A stretch of DNA of 64,000 nt from Sarcomyxa edulis (Eukaryota > Basidiomycota > Agaricomycetes > Agaricales > Mycenaceae): positions 486,501 through 550,500 of the forward strand of contig QUOL01000013.1 in NCBI GenBank assembly GCA_009761415.1, in the 5' to 3' direction. Positions 1-10,867 of the stretch are shown here, piece after piece. The notes beneath the pieces are model-generated. The model worked only from the letters and a program-made list of their open reading frames with translations. It searched no databases and was not told where the DNA came from. Both the position numbers and the translations under genes were made by a program. Numbering within the stretch: the first letter of the stretch is position 1; each line of letters begins with the position of its first letter.

Positions 1-124
1 AACTCGAAACACGAAGAAAATAGCGTCAAAACAGCCTTGAAAGAGCTCAACCAAAACGGAAAATATAGTCCAGGCGGGGCTCATGCGATGAACACCATCT
101 TGGTGATACGTTTCTTTCTCCGAG

Positions 125-465
125 ATGATGGCAGCTTGGTTAGAAGTCGCAGGAGTTGGTGAGCTATTGTCTTCTATATATGACTTGAGCAGGTCGCCGA
201 ATTGTTGACGTCCGGATCTTAACAATTTTCTTAGTCCGTCTCAGAGCTTGAACTCAAGGACGTACCTCCTAAGCAGCGCTCTTTGCCCCAACATGACGGT
301 GACCCTTTCGAAATCCGAGAAACAGATTACAATCCTCTACCCTGGCGACCGGTTCTCGGGCACTTTGGACAGGCGTGGAAGGAGTCTGGACGCGTAAGGT
401 TTTGCGACATCGCCAGGACTGTCAGCGGGTCTAATATCGTCATTGGGCATCCACTAACTCCATAA
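125..465 (+). CDS. Possible small two-exon gene, unknown product
   Basis: A short reading frame starting at the ATG pair at 125-130 (MMAAWLEVAG) can be spliced from 158 to 245 across a GT-AG intron of 86 nt. It then continues in frame to a stop at 465, giving about 85 residues. The second exon reads like protein (PFEIRETDYNPLPWRPVLGH). I recognise no family or domain. It may be the end of a larger gene whose other exons I missed, or chance. Low confidence; only the splice signals and the protein-like composition support it. Confidence 0.25.
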
Positions 466-1119
466 GTAACGATGGGCAAAAGTTAACATAAACAGCTCTA
501 TCCCCACAACAGCAGTCGCAGTGCAGCACACGGATGCATGGCCGATAGTGACTCGACAGACCTCGCAAGCAGCGCATTGTGAAAAGGAGTAACTTATGTC
601 TCGCGGAAGACTCCCCGAGGCCGAACATGTGCGGTGAAAACATCCGATAGACGTACCACCAGTTCAACGAGGCAGCGGTCACCGAATCAGCATGTAGACT
701 TGGGGAAGGGAAATCTTTGTGCGCTTAATGAAGTTTATACACGCTATTGACGGGGCAAAGTCCGGTGGGACGACATTTGACGTTTGTCCAGTATATGGGC
801 ATCCTGAGAAAATGTAAGTGGCATAGTTCACTCGTAAGAGGTGGGACCTCTAAAAGACCCCAGTCCAGAATACAGAAGATACCGATACTGGGCCATATTT
901 TTTAGATAGATTCGGGCTTGAGGCCTGGCTCGTACATGTACAAACGAAAGTAAAACAATTGCAAGAGTTTGCCAACTTCGCTTGAACTTCGCGTAGACTT
1001 ATCATATTATTCAAATATTTATGCAAATATGCTAAGTTCAAGTTGCGGGTGCAATCCCAGTGATTCTTGACTCGAGCGCCACCCACGGACCCCCACGACG
1101 TCTGTTCGTCAGAACCACC
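466..1119. other. Intergenic stretch, no gene seen
   Basis: No convincing exon on either strand. The last part is the upstream region of the RING-H2 gene and holds an AT-rich patch near 995-1035. The minus-strand frames here have no protein-like composition. Confidence 0.5.
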
Positions 1120-4100
1120 ATGTCGTCGAATTGTCCCCCCCAGCTACATCTGTCTTTGCCAGCGAGCACCACGTCTTTCAAACGCTCGTTTGAACAGTTT
1201 GGATTCGACCTCGACAGCCCACTGAGCAGTGCTACAGAACAGGGTGGAACTAGCAACAACAACGCAAGTACAGGCGATGGAAACGACAGGAACAAACGAG
1301 CTAGGAGTGAAAGTAGGCTCTCTAATGTTAGTGGCGAGCTCACAGACGTGTCGTCAGGAGCCTCTAGTTCGAGCGCTAGCAGCAGTGATTCTTCGACTCT
1401 TTCTGGCAGCGACACCGATGGCGACAACACCTCTGACTTATATACCACCTCCAATGTGTTAGGGGGCCTGTCTATGGCTATGGTACACGGCCCACCACGC
1501 TTACCAACCCCCGTACTCGAAGATTCCGATATCGAAATGCCTGATTATTCCCCATTAAGCACTGGCACAGTGGCATCCAGCACCATCGACGATCGCCGTT
1601 CGGAATCACCTACGATCTCTTCAGGCTCTGTATCTTCCCCGGAAAATCAAGAAACTTATAGGCTCTCACTCGAACGATTCAATGTATTCGACACTCAGAT
1701 ATCCGCCTTGCGATCATCACCTCCGTCTTTACCACCCATCAATTTACCTCCCGTTTTCTCCGCTCCCATCCTCCCATCTATGAATCCACCTGATAGACAA
1801 GACGACCTTGAAACTTTTCCTTCCACGCAGTCATCCGACGCTGAGGAGTCTTACTACGCCGAGAGAGACGCCGACCAGAGACGTGAAACTCCGACTCAAG
1901 ATGCCGATGAACCGTCGCCGACGAGCCACATCGATTTCTCCCCTCCCATTTGGCCTCGTCTGTCGGACCCAAGGACTAACGCTTCAGCCACATTCCGAGA
2001 ACGGTTGAACTCTGCTCTTGACTTGCGGTCCACGTCACCTTTATTGCCAGATTTAGTACAAGAATCAGCGACTACAATCCCTTCCATGCGTCTGCAACGC
2101 GACCTCGATGACGTCGAACTCCCGCACATACGCGAGCCGTCCACAGCCGCTTCTGCGCGAGCGGGGCTCAGCAGTGTACGTTTAGTCCCAAAGTATATGA
2201 CATATCACTGCATGCTGATGGTGTTAATATAGATACGGGAAGCATTGGGACACATGTCCCCCGATCATTACAATCCTCCTTGGCTGGAGAGAAGCTCGGG
2301 TTCTGTGGATGGTTCATCAAGTTCACGCGACACGAGGTGGCTGCCACTACCCCCGCGAAGGATGCCACCGAGAGAGGCGCCCGCACCGGCATTGACACCG
2401 GTCCAGCAGCACCCAACGTCTAGCACCGAGGCTGCATACTATTCGACGCCGTTGCGGTCACACCGGGGTTCTAGCGAGAGCTGGCCTTGGGGTGATTCGG
2501 AAGTCTCGGATATGTTTGCGAGATTCTTGGACACCGTGCCAAGGCCTCACAATACTCCCCAAAGACGTCCGACCTCGTACAATGATGATTTAGACGACGG
2601 ATTGTTCACAACACAAGGTACGCACTCACTCGTATTTCCTCGGAGAGGACACATTTGTCTTAATTTCGACAATTTTTTGGCTTTCCAGAGCCTGACGTTG
2701 CACCTATTTCTGATCCCCGCATTGCCCCTGGTACTCGAGTGCCGCCGCCGCCACTACCACCTTGGTCCTCTGACCTTTCGCATCATGACTTTGCTCGACA
2801 CGACCGTGATACATCTGATCCAGATAATTATCGGAGGCCATGGAGAGTAGCTAATGGAACAAGCAGATCCACTTTTGCAGATCGGATGACCACTTATACA
2901 CCCGTGGAGTCTAGAGGTCAATCCAACGAAGCCGCGCCAAGTCGAAGACCACTACCTTCTACACGCATGCGCTCCTCGTCGCCTTTCTTAGGCTCAAGTA
3001 TGTGGTCCGATCTTCCTAGTTTTACATTATTCGATGATGGTTCGTCGTTTCTTGACGGGTCTGTTTCAAAAAAATGACTCCATATTTAGAGGAGTCCCCA
3101 TATGCAACGACGAGTAGAAACTCTCGGGTTTCTCCGAACGATGATGGTCAGTCCGTTCATTACCCTGTGTTCTCTGAATGTGATAGTTCACATTGTTGTT
3201 CTTCTAGACGTGCGTTCGTTGGAAAGTCGCTTTACTGACCCTATCTCGCATCTAGGCTCAGACACTTCGTATCCGACCCCTGGTTTAGTGCCTTCACTTC
3301 ACCGTCTCCGATCCCGTATGTATGGTACTCGTCTGGGAGGTACAAACTCTCTGGTATCTGAGAGTGCGGCAGAGATTCGTCGACGTAATGCTCGTCTCGA
3401 GCTCATGGAACGATTGTCGAATGAGGACTCTGAGCAGATCATGGATACGAACGATAGTGGTCTGAACACGAATGTGCCTAGGTCCATTCCCACTGCTCCT
3501 TTGAACCTGCGGTCATCCCACATGCATCGACCAAATCAAGTTATTCCAGATCATCTCTTCTACACGCGTCAGACAGAGGCGGGTACATCTTCTATGAGGA
3601 CCCGTACTATTGGAACTCTCACTGAGAGTTCTTCTTCCGATCATCCAAGAAATGACCATACTATCAGTTCACCTCATCATGCACCCACCACAAATACTAC
3701 TGCTACGAGCGCAGGATCTCAATTCCATCGTCGTCAATGGGACCCTCTCTCTGAAGCAATCCGGCGAAATGGACCAGTCCGACCACCTTCCCCTCCCTCT
3801 TTCGCTAATCGTTATCTCAACCACATTTCCTCGCTCAGCGATGAATTTGATTCTCGATTCTCCTCTGTATCGGATATGCCCGACTTCTCGGCAGACTTAA
3901 GTGATAGACGCCGCCAACGGGGTGAACTTCTGCTTCCTCCTCGCCGTCCTACTCTTCCGAGGCCCGATTTAGGTGTACAATTTTCTTATGAGGATCGTGT
4001 AGAAAGTGCATTCAACGCGGTCACAGAGAATCTTAATGCGCGCGCTGCCCTTCGGACATCCATTGGTGAATCTAGAGCTGGTTTCCGTACAGCTTTCCGA

Positions 4101-5927
4101 TCTCCTTCTCCTGGTGAAAGGAACCCCTCGCCTATGTCCTTGGACAGGGAACTACGAAGGCCTCATGATAGTTCCTCGACAATCAATGACAATACACAAC
4201 CTTCCAGTGGCACGTATGGGGCACTCGACCCCAGTAGTTACCATCCTGGTCCCTTCAGAAATACAATACAGAGACTTGTAGATATGGAGAGGATGAGAAC
4301 GGGTCTAGCGACTGGACGTGCCGATTCCATTCGTGGTCCTCCTCCTTCACTACCACCTCTGAGATTCGAGGACGATTTTGCTTCTCTCCAGAATGCACCC
4401 GTGCCAGAAAGGCAATCCAGTTCAGGGGTATGCATATGTTTGTCTGTCACTGAAAGTTGCTGCAATTGACATCGGCCGTTTTTTAGCCTTCTGACGACAA
4501 TTACAATTACTGGGCTCGATTCATGTCTGAGGATAGACAGACATCCGACCAGAGATCCCGTGGGCCGTATATACATCCATCGTTGTCTGAGGAGACGACA
4601 GCTAGACAGCTCCGATCCCGTGATCCTGATGCATCTGAGGAATCATCTCGAGAAGGACCCCCACCACGAAGAAGACCATATGTCTCTACGACGGCTCCTA
4701 GACGATCCAGTCCTGGCCTCCGTCCGGCGCGCTCCGCGGGTCGTTCGTCAGACGCTGATGTGCGACGAACTCCAAATGATATCCACAGCTATCTTACTCG
4801 TCAGGCCCGCATGGAAGCATCGAGGTTGGACCGTCTTAGTCTAGGTGAAAACTCGTCTCAAAGTGATGCTGAAGGCTTGAGCCATGCTCTCGACGTTCTT
4901 CGACACGATGGCCTCAGTATTGCAAGATCGCAACAAATGATCAATCGCTATCAGAGGGAGAGAATCGAGGCGGATGCGAGACGGGCCGCATCTCAAGCAT
5001 GGGGTAGTATAGACCAACGCCCGACTGGACCTACGCTTGGACTCAGAAGCCGAGCTCCTAGTAGGGATGTATGGCCAGAGATGAGTCCGATGCCTCATCC
5101 TAGTGCTGGAACGAGTGAGAATGCTAGACCGGCGACATCAGGCAGCCCTACTCGTGACCTCGATAGTGCATATGAAAGAATGGCGGCTAGGACCAGGGCT
5201 CGAGCTGGACGCTTCAGATACCATCATCCTGACGCCCCTACTTCATTGTTTGGCCATAGTCACGATTTTCTCAGTTCTCGGCGCCGTATGCGCAATGCAG
5301 GAGACTACATGGTGCGTCTTCATTCACACCTCCTAACAATTCTAGCTCATAAAAGGCTTAGCGAGATGAAGACTTTGATGAATCTTACGAGAGTCTTGTC
5401 TCCCTGGCTGCAACCCTCGGCGACGCCAAACCTCGAGCTACGCCAGATCATGTCATAACCTCTTTGCCCACTGGATTATACAAGGATTGGGCGACCCCTG
5501 ATAGTGATGAGCGGTGTCCAATTTGCCTGGAAGATGTACGTCTGAAAGCTGATCCCGGTGGTCTTTGATTCTAATTTCATTCCAGTATAAATCATCAGAT
5601 ACCTTACTCAAGCTCCCTGATTGCTCTCACTGGCTTCACAAAGGCTGTCTCGAGGTGCGCTTTTCTCTCTGTCTTTTGATTTACAACATGCTGATATTCG
5701 TGAAATAGCAATGGCTTCGAGGTGCAAACACTTGTCCAGTGTGTCGTAAAGGAGTCAAAGGGAGTCAACCAGCCCGACGGTGTCCTCATTTCTCTGGTCC
5801 TATGCCAGGTCCTAGCCGGCGCCGAGACAATGAAAACGAAGGAAATGGTGGAGGTGGAGGTGGAAGCGGAAGCGGAAGTAGCGGCTGGCCCGTACATGAC
5901 TGGCCAGCTCGAGCACCCTGGCGCTGA
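1120..5927 (+). CDS. RING-H2 finger E3 ubiquitin ligase with a very long disordered N-terminus
   Basis: The model has nine exons: 1120-2175, 2233-2617, 2689-3039, 3090-3209, 3256-4427, 4487-5311, 5362-5535, 5586-5654 and 5709-5927. They total 4371 nt and encode 1456 residues, with all phases agreeing. Only the last ~100 residues hold a domain, a RING-H2 finger. The ligands are C1355, C1358, C1374, H1376, H1379, C1382, C1393 and C1396, interrupted by two introns. The ~1350 residues before it are Ser/Pro/Arg/Asp-rich, without visible folds or membrane segments, followed by a Gly/Ser tail after the finger. RING-H2 proteins normally act as E3 ligases that recruit an E2; the substrate cannot be read here. 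The start at 1120 was chosen over the in-frame upstream frame because no ATG precedes it closely. The short intron at 3040-3089 is the least certain splice. Confidence 0.85.
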
Positions 5928-6594
5928 GCGCTGATTGCTGAATGTCTCCTTGTTATTTATTCTTTGATTTTGCTCTGTAAGTATATATCTCTCGTACTAC
6001 ATATTACAGTCTCGTGCGTGTATGGGCCTCTACAGTTTTTGAGTCAGGCAAAGAAAAAACCTTTTTCTTCTCTGATTGCCCTGATTTCTATCCCGAGTCA
6101 AGACTTGCTATTGGCATGCGCTGTAAGTAGTCGGTATACGAGACTTTATGTACTTAGGGTTAGGGTTAGAACATATCAAAAACATAAAAAAAAGAGCCCG
6201 CCCAGCCAGAGTGGCCGGAACAGGACAGGGAAATATTGGGACGGTACACGGCCCGAAGACAGTATAAACCATCACCCCCCTCTGTATGGACAAGGTCGCC
6301 GTGCTATGGAGGGTTGCAATAGCCCATAGACCCAGGTACATGAAGGGATCTATGCCATCAAGGTAAGTATGAGGTGTTCAGACGGTCGAAAGTGTTCTTA
6401 TATACTGTAGCGAATGTGCGCACGGACCATTTGATGCGAGGGACCTGCGAGGACTTGTCACGATGCACATGGATGGGAGGCCGTGGAGATCCTAGGATCA
6501 GGACTAGAACACGCAACTATGTTCTCATGCATCTGGGAGATGATAGAAGTACAGAAGATTCTGGACATATCAATTCTGCTCATCGAAGTATAAA
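5928..6594. other. Intergenic stretch between RING-H2 and GH71 3' ends
   Basis: Convergent 3' regions. It contains a short telomere-like tract (6154-6169) and several weak frames that I do not accept as genes. The two neighbouring genes end towards each other, so transcript 3' ends probably lie here. Confidence 0.5.
6154..6169 (+). repeat. Short interstitial telomere-like tract (TTAGGG)2.7
   Basis: Two full TTAGGG units and a partial third follow one another. TTAGGG is the usual telomere repeat of basidiomycetes. At this length it could be chance or the scar of an end-joining event. Confidence 0.6.
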
Positions 6595-8309
6595 TCAAGG
6601 AGGTGACGCAGCTACAAAAGCATTAAAATTATACGACGGTGGATTCATCCGGAACTTGAATCCAGGGGGAGATAGAACCAGGCTGACAGTATTGCCTCTG
6701 GAAATGTAGGCCACTGCCTCACAATCTTGAACTAATGGCAACCGAAGCTTGGAAAGGCCTGCTGGTTCAAAAGATGTCTGATATGAAGAGCCACAAAAGA
6801 TCGTGACCTGCGCCGGCGAAGATAGAAAGACGACGGCCCAGAGGTAGTCTTCCGTCTAGAGATAATCAGAAGGATGAGCAATTTCAGCCAAAAAGAAAGT
6901 CGCTCAAGCTCACGAATTGGTAGTTCGCAGGTCTTCCCACGTAATCGTTGGCATTAGCAAGAGCAGGGTATAGCCTAGCCCACAGGAAAATCCTGTCCTT
7001 GGTTATGCGAGGATATGCTCCAGTTTTGAAGGCGGTGATGTAATAATGATTGAGGTCCAACCAGCCTTCAAGACACAAGCGCCTTCAGATACGTGGCTAC
7101 CAACCAAAAAGCGAGACGACTCACCTTGATGATCAAATCCGTTAACCCAGGCTTGAGAATTGGGTTGGGCACCTTCGATGGGACCGATGTAGTGCGATTC
7201 GCCGTAATCGTTCCAGGTGATGACTTGTGCCAGGTTGATAGAGCTGCGATGCTGGATGAGCATTTCCCATCGTTCGGCGAGAAGCCAGTTGTCTCCACGA
7301 TAGATGAAGTTCTTGTTGTAGGTGTCAGGACCGTAATGCTGCATAACGACATGAAGCGATCAGTGAGCAAGGTTCCAATAGTCTATCGCAATGTAACTGA
7401 CGGTGAAAAACCAAGGAGACACCGGGGCCATATACGAACGACCCGAAAGATTTGAAATATACGATGCGTCAGAGTCGAAAGTGATGTTGCTATTTCCCAT
7501 CGGCCATCCTCCATTCCACTAGATTATAGAACGTTAAATGATGTCTTGACTCGTGTACAACAAGTGGAGGAAGCACGAACGTTGAAGGCTCCATCCATTA
7601 CCGGTAGACTCGAAAAGGTCGCAGGATCGACGAAGAAAGAAGGAACGAAATGAACCGGAGGAAGCCAGTTCTTGACGGCTACATTCCAACCATCGTTAAC
7701 ACTCCCAGTTCCGAAATAGCAATTCTGCCCAGAAAAAGTTGAGACTAGCATCTTGTTGTTGTACATCAGTTGGTTAGGATGTGTGTTGTAAGTTCGGATG
7801 TAGTACTGCAAGAGGTTGGCGTCATTGTATCCTGAACCTAGGATGATAATCGCGTGAATTAGGACGGCAGTGAGATATCGTGCGTAGATTCGACGACGCA
7901 CAAGGGATGGAGCTCATATCGAACGACAAAAACAACTTGAAAGAACCTGCTCCTGAAGATGTGAATCTCTGAGCGGCAGCGTAAGCGTCGGATATTCTTG
8001 CAGGTTGCCAATCATCGCGGCCAAGGTTGAGTGCGAACGCGTCGATGCCTTTTGCTGCAGCCAGTGTGATATCTAGCCGATGGCCACAGCTGTGTCAGCC
8101 TCCGCTGAGCGTGACATATCAGAGAACACACCTCTGGTCCAATCGTCATAAGAGTAAGGATATGTGTTCCCTACCATGAAATGGGCTACGACCAGCTTTG
8201 GAGGAAGTAAGTCATCGTCAAGTATCAAAGGCGTTTGCTCCACAATAGAGGAGGATGAAGAGAACGGAAACCAGAACAAAGATAAGAATAAAAAATGCAT
8301 GGGGAACAT
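6595..8309 (-). CDS. Secreted GH71 alpha-1,3-glucanase (mutanase)
   Basis: Seven exons on the minus strand (8309-8132, 8072-7902, 7837-7581, 7518-7402, 7338-7125, 7065-6914, 6855-6595) sum to 1350 nt, giving 449 residues, a usual length for the catalytic module alone. The N-terminus is a hydrophobic signal peptide of about 20 residues. GH71 blocks follow: an early HFMVGNTYPYSYDDW block, then GIDAFALNLG, FKLFLSFDM, YNGK-like and GSVNDGW segments, and TWNDYGESHYIGP near the end of the barrel. The C-terminal region (TEDYLWAVVF onward) resembles the beta-rich tail of fungal mutanases. The enzyme hydrolyses alpha-1,3-glucan of fungal cell walls, so roles in wall remodelling, autolysis or mycoparasitism are likely. 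No carbohydrate-binding module is seen. Confidence 0.92.
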
Positions 8310-8778
8310 CCTGGTCGAGTGATGGCAGGAGAGACAGAAGTGGCTGACATCAGATTCTGCAGAATACAGTGGGGACCAGTGGCTGACAGTCAGGTAGCTG
8401 AGAGCGGGAACGCATAAATGATCTCAACGCGAGATCCTGGGTAGTCGTTATATGTTTTCACAGCTTAAACAGATACGGGTACAACATTTGGTATAGACGG
8501 CAAGGAGCGGTCACGAATCCAACGAAGAAAGTGAGGGCTGACAGTAATCCTGAGGTATCCGAAGATGATGGTGTACTAGATCGGCAGATATACAGCGTCG
8601 AAAGAGCCCACCCCGGCTTGGTGTAGTAAACGGATATGATGTTAAACTAAAAGGACATTGTTAGCATTTCCTCATGAAAGCCAGAATCGCGTACATACCA
8701 TCCTGATAATCAGCAGCCAGAAGTCTATATTTGGGTAAGAGTTCAGAGCATCCATAGAAGATGGAGTGAGAGACGCTC
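8310..8778. other. Intergenic stretch, GH71 promoter side
   Basis: Contains the upstream region of the GH71 gene and the 3' flank of elongin C. No exon seen. Confidence 0.5.
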
Positions 8779-9270
8779 TCACAATTCCAAAGCAAGTTCT
8801 GGGGCTAGTCTTTCGATAAACTCTTGGATTGGAATTTCTTCCTTCGGCCCTACCTTCTCGTAGTGGGCCTTGAAGCTCATGTATTCACAAAGCTTCTCGA
8901 CAATGATGGCACTGGAGTGAATACGATTAGATGAAGGCGACCCGCGTGTCGATGAACTTGGTTCATACCGTTCGTTTATCGGGCATGTCTTGCTGATTCC
9001 TTCGCTGTAGTTACCTGAAAGCATGGCAGAAGTTGTAGGCACTGTTCCAAAAAGGAGGATAACGAAAGCCGCGCTCACTTTCTGTGTCCAACATGTTCTT
9101 CAAGGTGCCACTGGTATTGGCCACTCTCCGTCTCACCATGTACGAGAAACCGTCCATGCTCGTCAAACGTATCCAGTCTGTGTCTTTGGCTTCAGTCTAG
9201 ATGGAATCAGTATGGATAAACTAGCGTCAAAGAAGGTCATCCATACTAGCATCTCGACATCTCCAGACAT
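8779..9270 (-). CDS. ELC1: Elongin C
   Basis: Four exons (9270-9247, 9196-9079, 9014-8969, 8911-8779) total 321 nt and encode 106 residues, the size expected of elongin C. The protein has the Skp1/elongin C (BTB-like) fold signature: DWIRLTSMDGFSYMVRR, SGTLKNML, then NERAIIVEKLCEYMSFK and the C-terminal FIERLAPELALEL helix that binds BC-box proteins. Elongin C forms adaptors with elongin A or B in cullin-based ubiquitin ligases and in the RNA polymerase II degradation pathway. The gene is divergent from UBC13, with start codons 207 bp apart, so the two may share control elements. Confidence 0.93.
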
Positions 9271-9477
9271 TTTAGATCCAAGGGGAAGGAATGATGAAGT
9301 GTAAAGGTAAAAACAAAGAGATCTCGAGACCAAAGACGGCTAATTGAGCTACACCGGCAAAATCCGACTCGCCCAGTAATCTTGGGCGTCTATAGAGATC
9401 ACTGGTATTCCTGCCAATCAGCCTCCTTCCACTTCTCGTAGACCTCTATCTTCTCCTCGAACATCCCATCCATTCAA
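9271..9477. promoter_or_regulatory. Shared divergent promoter of elongin C and UBC13
   Basis: The 207 bp between the two divergent start codons must contain both promoters and 5' UTRs. No clear TATA box was seen. There is a CT-rich tract at about 9421-9470 just upstream of the UBC13 start, as often found near fungal transcription starts. Confidence 0.6.
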
Positions 9478-10220
9478 ATGTCTCTGCCGAAGGTGAGTTC
9501 CATGAAGATTTACTTCTTCACCGAGTCTGATCTATCCTCATCGGATCACAGCGGATTATCAAGGTAAGTGTGTGGCTTTTGTCCATCGGAACGAGTGCTC
9601 GACGATCTTGGTTTCGCTCAGGAAACCGAACGTCTTGTGGCAGACCCAGCTCCAGGAATCACCGCCGCTCCGCACGATGACAATCTGCGATACTTCGACG
9701 TAACCATCCAAGGACCGGACGGAAGCCCGTTCCAACGTTGGTGATCTTTTATTCAAGCACTCAGTTTCGTAAGGCCACTGAGACACATTCGCAGAGGGTA
9801 TATTTCATCTTGAGCTCTTCCTACCGGAAGAATACCCCATGGCTCCCCCTAAAGTCCGGTTTTTGACAAAGATCTACCATCCTAATATCGGTGCGTCCAG
9901 AGTATGTCCATGCTGTCGCAACTCTTTCTAACCCTTTCGTGTCATTTCATAGACAAACTAGGTCGCATCTGTCTAGATATATTGAAAGGTGGGTTCTGGT
10001 GCTGTACATATCGTTCATCATAGCCAACATCGAGCTTTTGACAGACAAATGGTCCCCCGCACTTCAAATCCGGACCGTATTACTCTCCGTGCAAGCCCTT
10101 CTGAGTGCCCCGAACCCAGACGATCCTCTCGCGACTGACGTAGCGAAACACTACAAAGAAGACGAGAAAGATGCGCAGCGAGTCAGCAGAGAGTGGACGC
10201 AAAAGTATGCTTCTGGTTAA
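9478..10220 (+). CDS. UBC13: Ubiquitin-conjugating enzyme E2 N (Ubc13)
   Basis: Six exons (9478-9492, 9552-9563, 9622-9736, 9795-9890, 9953-9988, 10045-10220) sum to 450 nt, giving 149 residues. The E2 core is complete: the HPN motif (H76-P77-N78), the catalytic cysteine C86 in GRICLDILK, and the Ubc13-typical [14 protein letters not shown] and [11 protein letters not shown] segments. Ubc13 pairs with an Mms2/Uev1 partner to build lysine-63 ubiquitin chains in post-replication DNA repair, for example on PCNA. Exon 2 is only 12 nt. The exon 3/4 junction uses a weak GTTGGT donor and leaves Gln-Gln before the GIF motif; that junction deserves a transcript check. Confidence 0.95.
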
Positions 10221-10867
10221 TCTGCTTCAAGGGACGCCGATTAGAAGAGAATATATATGACGGAGACCGTTGTACGTTGAGTTTGCAGGAAAGTGAGGAT
10301 CACTTTATCCAATCTGGTTTCTTTCTCCCTTTCTGTTATTAATTTCAGTGAAGCCGTGGTCGTTCAAGGCATGTAATTATCCTCACGTTACCTTTATCAA
10401 TTTTGTGATCTGTAGTGTATCGTCTACGCGTGCCAAGCTCCTTATACAAATTCCCCGAAGTATTATGATATTTTTGAAGAAGTTCTAATTTGAGACCGTG
10501 TCTTGCCTATGTCAGCGCACTACCATCGCACCGCACAGTATTTATGCACTCGGGTATGGAATTCAACCTTGACGTTCTTCAAACGTGCATCTTAACGCTA
10601 TCAACTGATTAATAGGATCACAGGTAAAGTATACGGGACGCACACATCTGCTTACGATCAGGGAGTTCGACAGGACGTGCTAACGCTCTTAGGCTTCGCG
10701 GGAGTCGCCGTAGGTACCTTGGCTACAGGCCGGAAGATATCGATATCAGCACTATACAGTGTAGACGAAGTTGAACGTGCAGCAATTAGTGAGTGCAAAA
10801 TCAATCTTTGACATTGCTTCCACACTGACGAGCCCACTGCCACTAAGTAACATAGAACTAGAATTCG
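10221..10867. other. Intergenic stretch, no gene seen
   Basis: UBC13 3' flank and upstream region of the F-box-like gene. I could not assemble any exon on either strand. Confidence 0.5.

Noticed and set aside
1038..1454. 138-codon minus-strand frame
   Set aside because: Antisense of the first exon of the RING-H2 gene; Leu/Ser-rich shadow composition.
3075..3089. Apparent frameshift or stop in the RING-H2 gene near a run of A
   Set aside because: Splicing 3040-3089 and 3210-3255 removes the stops and gives a consistent frame, so no mutation is needed.
6374..6709. 111-codon plus-strand frame
   Set aside because: Overlaps the last GH71 exon in antisense; no protein-like features, whereas the GH71 frame continues the family sequence.
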